Assembly (NCBI GenBank): GCA_963934295.1
Contig: CAWVXY010000010.1
Location: 1-64,000, forward strand
Origin: Seribacter sp963934295
GTDB taxonomy: Bacteria; Verrucomicrobiota; Verrucomicrobiia; Opitutales; Seribacteraceae
DNA length: 64,000 nt
Reading direction: 5' to 3'
Both the position numbers and the translations under genes were made by a program. This document shows positions 52,099 through 59,804 of the stretch, piece by piece. The stretch's first letter is position 1. The number at the start of each line of letters is the position of its first letter. The notes beneath the pieces are model-generated. The model was not told where the DNA came from. It made no database searches and saw only the letters and a program-made list of their open reading frames with translations.

Positions 52099-53262
52099 AT
52101 GAAAATGTTAAATTTAGTAAAAATCATACAAACCTCAGTTTTTTGCCTGCTAGCTCCACTTGCGTGTGCCCAAAAGCCCAATATCTTACTGATTTTCTCG
52201 GATGATCATGCCAAAAAAGCTCTTAGTTGCTACGGGAATAAAGATATAAAAACTCCCGCCCTTGATCGAATTGCCGGTGAAGAGGTCCGTTTTGAACATG
52301 TCCTGACACCCAACTCTGATGGCACGAAGAAGGCGAAAACCACCCGCCTGATTGACCACCTAAAAATGGGTCATAAGCAGAAGGTCGTGGCCTATGGCAC
52401 GAGCTTGACTGCGGTTGGGGCATGGGTAGACCAGTTACGTACAGTTTTCAACCAACAGTTCCCGGGGCAGGTAAATCTAATCAACGGTGCCCAGGGAGGG
52501 GCTAATTCGGATTGGGGAGTGAAGAATTTGGAGGAGAAAGTGCTTAAGCACAGACCAGACTGTGTATTCATCGAATTCTCGATCAATGACGCGGTAGGAA
52601 GTCGGCGAACAGCTGTCGAAGATGCTCGCAAGAATTTGAATAATATGATCGATCGTATTCTTGAAAAAAATCCACTATGCGAGATTATTCTAATGGTCAT
52701 GAATACACCTGTCGGGCATACCCGTGAACGAAGGCCCAACCTGCCTGCCTTTGAAAATAACTACCGAGAAGTGGCCAAAGAAAGGGGATTTCAATTAATC
52801 GATCATGGAAAAGCATGGAATACTTTTTTGAAAAAGAACCCGAGCAGGTTTCTTTTTTGCGTACCTGACACGATACATCCCGTACGCCTTGGAGGCTTGG
52901 AAGTCAGTACTCCCACGATGGCCAAGGCGCTTGGACTCCAACTCGGCAATCCTGAAACGAACAACGAGCAACCATGCTTTGATTATTTATTTCGCGTGAT
53001 GAATGTCGACAAAAACAAGGCGGTTACCCGTGCCGAGTTCGACCAGTATTGGAAGGACTCATTCAATAAGTCGGACAGGGATGGCAATGGAATGCTGGAT
53101 GCTAAAGAATTATGGTCGGAAGAATTAGCGAGCGGACTGGACGGTAATAAAGACAAAAAAGTATCGTTCAAAGAATACTCCGCGGATTTTAGCAAGCACT
53201 TTACAGACAGAGACAGGGATGGCGACGGGTCACTTGTTCGGGGAGAAATTTGGGAAAAGTAA
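52099..53262 (+). CDS. Chimeric secreted protein: sulfatase N-terminal fragment + SGNH hydrolase + EF-hands
   Basis: 387 aa, signal peptide 1-24. Residues 26-73 are unmistakably the start of an S1 sulfatase (KPNILLIFSDDHAKKALSCYG, IKTPALDRIAGEEVRF) but stop exactly where the C-x-P-S-R motif should come. From about residue 95 an SGNH/GDSL hydrolase follows: VVAYGTSLTAVG (Ser102), IEFSINDAVG (Asn163) and PDTIHPVRLGG (Asp257, His260). Residues 303-385 hold three to four EF-hand loops (DRDGNGMLDAKE, DGNKDKKVSFKE, DRDGDGSLVRGE). It should be an esterase, not a sulfatase; the sulfatase piece is a remnant or a reused export/fold element. No frameshift is visible at the junction near 52318. Confidence 0.85.
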   Translation: MKMLNLVKIIQTSVFCLLAPLACAQKPNILLIFSDDHAKKALSCYGNKDIKTPALDRIAGEEVRFEHVLTPNSDGTKKAKTTRLIDHLKMGHKQKVVAYGTSLTAVGAWVDQLRTVFNQQFPGQVNLINGAQGGANSDWGVKNLEEKVLKHRPDCVFIEFSINDAVGSRRTAVEDARKNLNNMIDRILEKNPLCEIILMVMNTPVGHTRERRPNLPAFENNYREVAKERGFQLIDHGKAWNTFLKKNPSRFLFCVPDTIHPVRLGGLEVSTPTMAKALGLQLGNPETNNEQPCFDYLFRVMNVDKNKAVTRAEFDQYWKDSFNKSDRDGNGMLDAKELWSEELASGLDGNKDKKVSFKEYSADFSKHFTDRDRDGDGSLVRGEIWEK

Positions 53263-53264
53263 AA

Positions 53265-53291
53265 GGTTGAGGATTGAAAAATTCTTCAACC
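53265..53291 (+). repeat. Inverted repeat downstream of the chimeric esterase gene
   Basis: GGTTGAGGA at 53265-53273 pairs with TCTTCAACC at 53283-53291 (nine pairs, one G-U), loop nine bases, three bases after the stop codon. No T-run follows, so it is at best a weak or factor-assisted terminator between the chimera and the DUF1080 gene. Confidence 0.4.
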
Positions 53292-53329
53292 AATCACAGG
53301 ATATTTTAATATTTTCAATTAACTAGCTC

Positions 53330-53971
53330 ATGAAATCGCACCAAATTCTATTTTTTCTCATTTTTACGCTTGGGAATCTTGATGCAGCAAAGCCAACTAA
53401 TATAGAGGATCTCTTTGCCAAAGATGACTTCTCTCAATGGACCAAGATGAATGGCGAAAAAGTGGGTAAAGGATGGTCAGTTGAAGATGGTATTATCTAC
53501 CGCCACACAAAAGGGGGTGATATTATAACCAAGGAAAAGTTTAAAAACTTTGAATTAACCTTCGAATGGAAAATCTCAGAGGCGGGAAACAGCGGGATCA
53601 AATACCGTACGCAGGGAAGCTTAGGTCTCGAATATCAAGTACTGGATGATCAAAAACATCGGGACAATGAGAACCCTACTCACCGAGCAGGTTCCCTTTA
53701 TGAACTAGTAGCATCGCCGGACTCGAAGTCTCTCAAACCTGTTGGAGAATGGAACAAGGGCCGTATAGTAGCCAAAGGAAATCTAATTCAGCACTGGCTA
53801 AACGGTGAAAAAGTCATCGAGATCGTTTGGGGTACTGACGACTGGAAGAAGAGATTTCAAAACAGTAAGTATAAAAAGCATGAAGGATTTGGCAGTTGGG
53901 AAGGTCCTATTCTCTTACAGGATCACAATGATCCGGTTTGGTTTCAAAATCTGAAAATCCGAAAACTTTAA
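53330..53971 (+). CDS. Secreted DUF1080 protein (3-keto-disaccharide hydrolase family)
   Basis: 213 aa, signal peptide 1-19. DUF1080 landmarks: DDFSQWTKMNGEKVGKGW, FKNFELTFEWKISEAGNSGIKY, LEYQVLDDQKHRDNENPTHRAG, GNLIQHWLNGEKVIEI and a C-terminal GPILLQDHNDPVWFQNLKIRKL. The 'EYQVLDD..H.D' block is the best-conserved part of the family and is complete. It is the third DUF1080 unit in the window and the last gene of the plus-strand run from 38947. It is convergent with the second PSD1 gene, with 17 bases between stops. Confidence 0.87.
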   Translation: MKSHQILFFLIFTLGNLDAAKPTNIEDLFAKDDFSQWTKMNGEKVGKGWSVEDGIIYRHTKGGDIITKEKFKNFELTFEWKISEAGNSGIKYRTQGSLGLEYQVLDDQKHRDNENPTHRAGSLYELVASPDSKSLKPVGEWNKGRIVAKGNLIQHWLNGEKVIEIVWGTDDWKKRFQNSKYKKHEGFGSWEGPILLQDHNDPVWFQNLKIRKL

Positions 53972-53988
53972 ATCTTAGTTTTAAGAAA

Positions 53989-56916
53989 TTAAAGGAAACT
54001 TTGACTCAAAACAACTTCTCGAATTAAAGATTTTAAGCGGTAATCGTAAGGTTTTGCCAAAGCCACGATCCGTTCGACCTCTAAGGTATCACTCGGGGTC
54101 AATTCTCTGGAGGTAAGGAACCGAAGAAGATGACTAACAAAAGCTCTGGCATAGCGGTCCTTCTCCTTGAGAAGGGAATCCTTAAAGTCAACTGCACCGG
54201 AATAGCTATGTTTTCTCATAAGCTTTCCACTTGAATCAACATCCCGGCCGTTTGAATACTTCTCACGCCACCGTCCAGTAAGATCAAAGTTTTCCATAGC
54301 GAATCCGAGTGGATCGAGCTTGGAGTGACAACCTGCACAATCGGCATGCTCACGATGCTTAGCAAATTGTTCACGAATGGTCATATTCTTTGAATTCCCA
54401 TCATCGGTGAGAGGAGGAACATCATTGGGAGGAGGTGGGGGGGGATCGTTCAGGATGACTTCGATAATCCACGCTCCCCGGGCAATGGGATGGGTACGCT
54501 TAGGCCCTGAAGTCATACTAAGCATAGCCGCATTGGTAATGATCCCTCCATACCTCGGATCGGTCAGAGCAACTCTCTTGAAATTCTCCGAGCGTAATCT
54601 TCGACGCATCTCATTATCATATTGCTTTTGAGCTTCTCCCTTGAGTTTGCTTGGTTCCACAGATTTGGGAGCTTTTTTCAACGAGTTCCTTGATGCCTTG
54701 AGCTTCTTTTCCAATTCTGCCTTGAGCTTTCTTTGATCCGGTGAGAGAAAGGCAAGAACATCCTTATTAGAAACGAACGACTGTTTACCTCTGATCGCTT
54801 CTTCAACCTCCTCATTATTTAACGCCCGAGCATAAAGTAGGGCTTTATCGATAGTCACAGCGAGGTGCTTATTACCTCCCTTAGGAAGATGACGGAGCCC
54901 GAAAAGGACTGAGGACTTGCGCATAGGAAAAGTGGCAAGCGGCTTCTTGTAAGGTTTGCCGTAAAGTTCTCCATTACGATAGAGATTGATCATACCATTG
55001 GTTTCGTAGGTCATAATGAGGTGAATCATCTTATTTACAAAATCCTCCGGCTTGGATCCTCCAAAATCATTGGTCCGGCTGAAACCATTGCTTCCTGAAA
55101 TCCAGTGTCGGGGCATTCTTTCACCCAGCACAATAGTATCGAAGAAATCACCGGGACCCTGAATTCCCATAAGCCCCCCTCCCCTTTGATCTAGGTTTTT
55201 GAGCAGGAACCAAACCTCCAGGCTCTTTGCCTTCAACTCAAAGGGTAAATGAGCACTTTGAAGGTAAGAATTCGGACCGAGCAGAACCATTCCATCCTTA
55301 AACTCCACCTTCCCATGCTTTTTCAGGGGAAACGCTCCGACCGAACTCTTTAGGTTTCCATCAAACTCCCAGGCTGCAACCGGACGGAGATCGACTGGTT
55401 CTGAAATCTCCGGGTCCGTATGACGTTCGGATAAAATCTTTTCACGGACTGGATCGACTAAAGTAGCGAGTTCCCGTTCCCGGTTTTTCAGCACATGCTC
55501 AAGTTCAATCCTTTTCTTTTTCTTCTGTTCATTTACTTCGATCGCTTTTTTTAAGTCTTCTTCCCCCGGTTTAAGCTCTCCTCCATACCAAGTTTCAAGA
55601 AATTCGTTCCGGTAAGCAAACGAAGGCTTGATCAACTCAGTAATGGGACGGTCTTCAAGAAAAACGGCATCAAATAACAATAAAGGTTCAAGGACCATGG
55701 CTAAGCTGGCTGGATACTCCTGATCGATTGAAAAATACCGGTTAAGCTTGGGGTCCGGCGTGGCCGCCAATGTATTTTCCAACTGCATCCACTGAGCAGG
55801 GAAACTATCAAGGAACCTCTCGATTTTAGGATCCCTAAGCATACCGTCCACAACCAGGGCCAAGCCCTTGGGATCAGTAAGTTTTCCGTCTTTGGCGGCT
55901 TCTAATAGTTCAGAGTCCGGGCAACTCCCCCAGAGGGAATAGGACAACCTCGAAGCCCGTGCATAAGGGTCCTCCTTCTCTACGGTCTCATGCCGGAAAA
56001 GAAACAACGGCGAGGACAGGATTGCGGATGCGACTTTCTTCATGCCAACAGGAAAGGAGTCCTCGGATTTAACTTGAGACTGAGCATAGCGAACATAACG
56101 GTCCTCGACTTCTTTTTCCACCCCGGAACGGAAAGCAAGATGAAGAAAAGGAAGAAGTCGGTCACGGATTTCCTTTTCCAAATCCACCGGGCTTTCAGGA
56201 TTGGCAAAGAATTCTTTCCAAATACCCACCGTTTTCTCATTGAAATCGGGACTTTGCAAAATAGAGACGCTTAGCTTAAGAAAGGAGTCCAATAGTAAAG
56301 GAGAAAGTGTGAGTTGATCAGACTGGTTATCGAACCCATGTGCTGCACGTAAATCCTTGGGAAAAGGTCTGACATCACGAAACCCCTTGGCTCGGTTTTT
56401 AGCGGATACCCGAACAATATCGGGGATTTGTTGATCTCCAGACATCAAGTAATTGTTGTGCCGGGTCATCATTTTTTCAGAAAGTTCGAATATATCCGTG
56501 CTAATCTTAAATAAATCCTTGAGTGAATTATTGTACTGAAACCGGTTAAGCCGACTTAAACTTGGCTTTTCCTTTTTAGCACCCGCGACCGCCTGACGAA
56601 TGAAATCCTTCAACAACAGGACCGTTCTTTCGCGTTCCCCTTCCGAAAGAGGTGCCTCATCTTCAGGGGGCATATCGCCAAAATCGATTACCTCGATCAA
56701 TTCCTTAATCAATTTGGGCTTGGCTAAAAAATCTCCTAAAGTTCGAATTTCCTCAAGGTTGACTTTTCCTTTGGTCTTTTCACCTCCGTGGCACTTTATA
56801 CAATTTTGCTCAAAAATAGGTTTTAATATAGATTCGTAGTCATCTGCTTCAAGGTAAGACGGATGCCCCTTCAGCAAAAGCCAAAGAAAAGAAAGAAGGG
56901 TAAAAACCCTACTCAT
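53989..56916 (-). CDS. PSD1-type cytochrome protein with inserted LamG domain
   Basis: 975 aa, signal about 1-24. Order: planctomycete cytochrome with CIKCH at 39-43; DUF1587 near 117-180 (LSRLNRFQYNNSLKDLF); DUF1595 about 255-315; DUF1592 about 318-445 (YSLWGSCPDSELLEAAKDG); a charged coiled-coil stretch 452-492; a LamG/concanavalin-like domain about 505-705 (PVAAWEFDGNLKSS, GMINLYRNGELYG, DKALLYARALNNEEVEEAI); a second helical stretch; DUF1588 about 785-885 with CAGCH at 860-864 (SKLDPLGFAMENFDLTGRWR); DUF1585 to the end. A proline run (PPPPPP) lies near 825. Role presumed extracytoplasmic redox chemistry on carbohydrate. Transcribed 3 bases after its DUF1552 partner. Confidence 0.9.
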   Translation of the reverse strand: MSRVFTLLSFLWLLLKGHPSYLEADDYESILKPIFEQNCIKCHGGEKTKGKVNLEEIRTLGDFLAKPKLIKELIEVIDFGDMPPEDEAPLSEGERERTVLLLKDFIRQAVAGAKKEKPSLSRLNRFQYNNSLKDLFKISTDIFELSEKMMTRHNNYLMSGDQQIPDIVRVSAKNRAKGFRDVRPFPKDLRAAHGFDNQSDQLTLSPLLLDSFLKLSVSILQSPDFNEKTVGIWKEFFANPESPVDLEKEIRDRLLPFLHLAFRSGVEKEVEDRYVRYAQSQVKSEDSFPVGMKKVASAILSSPLFLFRHETVEKEDPYARASRLSYSLWGSCPDSELLEAAKDGKLTDPKGLALVVDGMLRDPKIERFLDSFPAQWMQLENTLAATPDPKLNRYFSIDQEYPASLAMVLEPLLLFDAVFLEDRPITELIKPSFAYRNEFLETWYGGELKPGEEDLKKAIEVNEQKKKKRIELEHVLKNRERELATLVDPVREKILSERHTDPEISEPVDLRPVAAWEFDGNLKSSVGAFPLKKHGKVEFKDGMVLLGPNSYLQSAHLPFELKAKSLEVWFLLKNLDQRGGGLMGIQGPGDFFDTIVLGERMPRHWISGSNGFSRTNDFGGSKPEDFVNKMIHLIMTYETNGMINLYRNGELYGKPYKKPLATFPMRKSSVLFGLRHLPKGGNKHLAVTIDKALLYARALNNEEVEEAIRGKQSFVSNKDVLAFLSPDQRKLKAELEKKLKASRNSLKKAPKSVEPSKLKGEAQKQYDNEMRRRLRSENFKRVALTDPRYGGIITNAAMLSMTSGPKRTHPIARGAWIIEVILNDPPPPPPNDVPPLTDDGNSKNMTIREQFAKHREHADCAGCHSKLDPLGFAMENFDLTGRWREKYSNGRDVDSSGKLMRKHSYSGAVDFKDSLLKEKDRYARAFVSHLLRFLTSRELTPSDTLEVERIVALAKPYDYRLKSLIREVVLSQSFL

Positions 56917-56919
56917 TTC

Positions 56920-58278
56920 CTAGGTCCACAGATCAGAAATCACCGCACTGCTGTCGGCAAAGCTGTCGATTTCCAAACCCATCAGGTTGGCCAAGGTAAG
57001 CCAGAGGTTCGAATTTAATGTCCCGCTCTTGCAACGGATAAAACGACCTTGTTTAATCTGCCCCTGTCCCTTGCCCGCAACAATCATGGGAAGATCAAAA
57101 TACTGATGAGTGGCCCCATCGCCAAGACCCGCTCCATAAGTGAGAATTGAATTTTCGAATAAACTGGTGCCATCCGATTCCTTGATCTCCTTCATCCGGG
57201 AGATCACATAGGACAGTTGTTCAAGGTGAAAAATATCGATCTTTTGTAATTCCTTAGCCACATCCTCTTTTTTCTGATTATGGGTCATACTGTGGTGCTG
57301 CACGGGTTTAGGGAAAACACCCTCGTACATGAGCGAGGCATCCCAACGCTCGGGTCCGATCATGAAAGTGCTTACATTTGTGATACCCATTTGCAGAGCG
57401 GCCAGCATTAAGTCGGCTTGCAACCTGATGTATTCGCCCCTTGGCAAAATTTCATTAGTCGGCTGGTTGACATCCGCTCCTCTGATCATCTTCTCCAGTT
57501 TCTCGATCCGTAATTCAATCTCACGTATCATAGTGACAAACCCATCAAGAGTATCTTTGTCATGATTACCGAGCTTACGGGATATACTCTTGGTATCTTC
57601 CAAAATCAGGTCGGTGACATCCTGAATGTGGGTACGGTATGAATCTGCCATGAACAGACGAGAGTAAAGTTCCCGAGGATTCTTGATCGAAGGAGCAATC
57701 CTACCCGGTCCGTACCAGGAGATATTATCGAAATAAATATCTTCCTTGCCTGCCGTGAATCCATTGCAACTGATTTCTAAAGTATTATAAACAGAGGTGT
57801 GTCCCACTTTATCACCGATGATCTGATCTAGACTACGGCCATTGGGATATCTCATTCCTTTCTCTGCTGCCTGGTGAGGTGAAACACTGGTCAGGTAGCA
57901 GGATGCACCCTGAGCATGCACATCCTGTCCATTTTTAAATGTACGGTCTAAACCTGTGACCATGGTGATGTCTTCCTTGTGTTTCAACAGGGGTTTCATC
58001 GTGGAAGTAAATTCCAAGGGATAGATACCGGGTTCATTTGGAATTCTCTTATTGTTCTTGAGTTTGTCCGCATTGAAGCCGCCCACAAATCCGGGTAAAA
58101 CCGCATCTTCCTCCCCAGGAAAAAAGTGGCGGCGCAGAATCCCGTTGGGGATATACATCATAACCAGCTTTTTATTTAGGCGGAGGTTTGTGGGTTGCCC
58201 TCGGGCGAGAGAGGGTAGAAAAGGTAAAACAACCGATGCTCCAGTTGTGGAAATAAATTGTCGGCGCGAAAGATTCAT
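56920..58278 (-). CDS. DUF1552 secreted protein, partner of the second PSD1-type cytochrome
   Basis: 452 aa. The N-terminus LSRRQFISTTGASVVLPFLPSLA is a Tat-like signal. The DUF1552 core is evident: KKLVMMYIPNGILRRHFFPG, TMVTGLDRTFKNGQDVHAQGASCYLT, YNTLEISCNGFTAGKEDIYFDNISWYG, MIGPERWDASLMYEG and LTYGAGLGDGATHQYFDLPMIVAGKG. It is shorter than, and only moderately similar to, the 467-aa copy at 17608. Here the DUF1552 gene comes first and the cytochrome gene second, the reverse of the other pair. A divergent ~214-base region separates it from ppnP. Confidence 0.91.
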   Translation of the reverse strand: MNLSRRQFISTTGASVVLPFLPSLARGQPTNLRLNKKLVMMYIPNGILRRHFFPGEEDAVLPGFVGGFNADKLKNNKRIPNEPGIYPLEFTSTMKPLLKHKEDITMVTGLDRTFKNGQDVHAQGASCYLTSVSPHQAAEKGMRYPNGRSLDQIIGDKVGHTSVYNTLEISCNGFTAGKEDIYFDNISWYGPGRIAPSIKNPRELYSRLFMADSYRTHIQDVTDLILEDTKSISRKLGNHDKDTLDGFVTMIREIELRIEKLEKMIRGADVNQPTNEILPRGEYIRLQADLMLAALQMGITNVSTFMIGPERWDASLMYEGVFPKPVQHHSMTHNQKKEDVAKELQKIDIFHLEQLSYVISRMKEIKESDGTSLFENSILTYGAGLGDGATHQYFDLPMIVAGKGQGQIKQGRFIRCKSGTLNSNLWLTLANLMGLEIDSFADSSAVISDLWT

Positions 58279-58492
58279 AATATAATACTCAAATACAATA
58301 AAAAAATATCTCCTGACATCTCAAACATAATTCTCCACATAAGGAATATTTTCCATATGAGGAAGCATTACTCAGAGAGTTGAGAGGACCGTATTACCGA
58401 ATACGAGTTATCAAGAATTTGATTTTTTCAAATGAAGAATTCGCAAGGCTTTCTTGACTTTTTAAATCTTCCCCACAGCATGCTCAATCCTT
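58279..58492. promoter_or_regulatory. Divergent region between DUF1552 gene and ppnP
   Basis: 214 bases, the longest gap in the window, AT-rich. It holds GGAATATTTTCC at 58343-58354, an imperfect inverted repeat (GGAA/TTCC), and a TTGACT at 58454-58459 that could be a -35 for ppnP, though no -10 is found at 17 bases. No gene is seen. Confidence 0.4.
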
Positions 58493-58816
58493 ATGGAACC
58501 GATTAAATTCAACCAAGCCACAGTAACTGCAAAAGCAAATGTCTATTTTGACGGAAAAGTGGTCAGTCATTCCGTGGTACTTTCAGACGGTGCCCAAAAA
58601 ACACTTGGATTAATTTATCCGGGTAGCTACCACTTTAATACGGATCAAGCAGAACAAATGGAAATCATTGCCGGGACCTGTAATGTGAAATTAGACGGCT
58701 CAGAAGAATCAAATTCCTACGGCGAGAATCAATCATTTCATGTGACGGCAAACAGTGGCTTTACCATCGAAGTGAACGACGGTATCTGCGAATACATCTG
58801 TTCATTTATTGATTAA
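58493..58816 (+). CDS. ppnP: Pyrimidine/purine nucleoside phosphorylase
   Basis: 107 aa, a single cupin-like domain of the PpnP/YaiE (DUF1255, PF06865) family, at its usual length of about 95-107. Landmarks: NVYFDGKVVSHSVV, KTLGLIYPGSYHFNTDQAEQMEIIAGTC and GEN-QSFHVTANSGFTIEV. The family phosphorolyses several nucleosides in the cytoplasm for salvage. It has no signal peptide and no link to its polysaccharide neighbours. Its TAA shares the palindrome TTAA (58813-58816) with the convergent amidohydrolase gene. Confidence 0.93.
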   Translation: MEPIKFNQATVTAKANVYFDGKVVSHSVVLSDGAQKTLGLIYPGSYHFNTDQAEQMEIIAGTCNVKLDGSEESNSYGENQSFHVTANSGFTIEVNDGICEYICSFID

Positions 58817-59793
58817 AGCCCATAAAACCTGATCGCATTTTCTCGGAATAGTTTCTTAGTGATAAGTTCTCCTCTGGTGCTATCCTTTAGCCGCATGCCT
58901 CGAGAACTAAAATAGCCTCGAATAATACCTAATTGCTCGGAATAACTCCCGCCCCGATCCGTTACGGGCCAGTTACTTCCATAAACAATCCGATCTTCTC
59001 CAAAGGCGTCGAAAACAACCTTAAAAACGGGTGAGTAAAAAGATCGATTCTTGGGTGTAGGGTTTACCCCAGCTCGCTGGAAAATACCACTCACTTTACA
59101 GTACACATTTTCATGAAGTGCTGCTTTCTCCATTGCTTCCTTCCATTTTTCATCAAAGGGATCATTGGAAATATTCAAGCCACCCAAGTGATTAATCATG
59201 ATCTTCAAATCAGGTAGTCGCTTGGCAACCTCAGTGACCTCGTCGATGGAAAAATTATTGATAAGGACATCAAGGGACAGACCTTTTTCTTCCAGGATAG
59301 CCAAGTCTCGCCAAACCGCATCGGTGAAGAAGGCATCTCCACCAGGGCGATCCCTCATCCGGAGCCCGACAAAGCGGGAATCTTTGGAGAACCGGTCAAT
59401 CAAGCCGGCGAACTCATCCGTACCAATGGGCAGGTTGCCCACCAATGCCAAGTAACGATCCGGTTTGTCCTTAACCAAATCAAGCATCCATTGGTTGTCC
59501 TCCACGCGACTGCTCGCTTCCACGATCACGGTTGAAGCAATACCTTCACGATCCGCTAATTCATCGAAGTGCTCCGTAAGAACCGGACGGTACAAAACCT
59601 TGTCCGTATCCGGAGGCCAATCGACCCCTTGCCAACGGTTGGTATCGTAGAGGTGGATGTGAGTGTCGATGACTTGCAACCGATCACTCGAGTCTTCATT
59701 GGGAAATTGGGGAGCTGGCGTGCAACAACTCGAAAATATTAGTGTACCGGTAAGTGAAAGCAGGACACATACAATAGTGAATGGTATTTTCAT
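58813..59793 (-). CDS. Lipoprotein amidohydrolase, L-fuconolactonase-like
   Basis: About 326 aa from the ATG at 59793 (an upstream TTG at 59820 would overlap the Gfo/Idh gene). KIPFTIVCVLLSLTGTLIFSSC is a lipoprotein signal. The body is the amidohydrolase_2 family: VIDTHIHLYDTNRWQGV with the H-x-H metal site, LVGNLPIGTDEF, KIMINHLGGLN with the His, and IVYGSNWPVTDRGG with the catalytic Asp. Members include fuconolactone and other sugar-lactone hydrolases, which open lactones formed when a sugar dehydrogenase oxidises an aldose. That fits the Gfo/Idh dehydrogenase 12 bases upstream; the sugar is unknown. Confidence 0.88.
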   Translation of the reverse strand: MKIPFTIVCVLLSLTGTLIFSSCCTPAPQFPNEDSSDRLQVIDTHIHLYDTNRWQGVDWPPDTDKVLYRPVLTEHFDELADREGIASTVIVEASSRVEDNQWMLDLVKDKPDRYLALVGNLPIGTDEFAGLIDRFSKDSRFVGLRMRDRPGGDAFFTDAVWRDLAILEEKGLSLDVLINNFSIDEVTEVAKRLPDLKIMINHLGGLNISNDPFDEKWKEAMEKAALHENVYCKVSGIFQRAGVNPTPKNRSFYSPVFKVVFDAFGEDRIVYGSNWPVTDRGGSYSEQLGIIRGYFSSRGMRLKDSTRGELITKKLFRENAIRFYGL

Positions 59794-59804
59794 AAAATGA
59801 ATAA

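Noticed and set aside
52318..52500. Frameshift or broken sulfatase after the sulfatase N-terminus at 52099
   Set aside because: The reading frame continues intact into a complete SGNH domain and no C-x-P-S-R coding sequence is seen in any frame downstream, so this is a fusion, not a simple frameshift.
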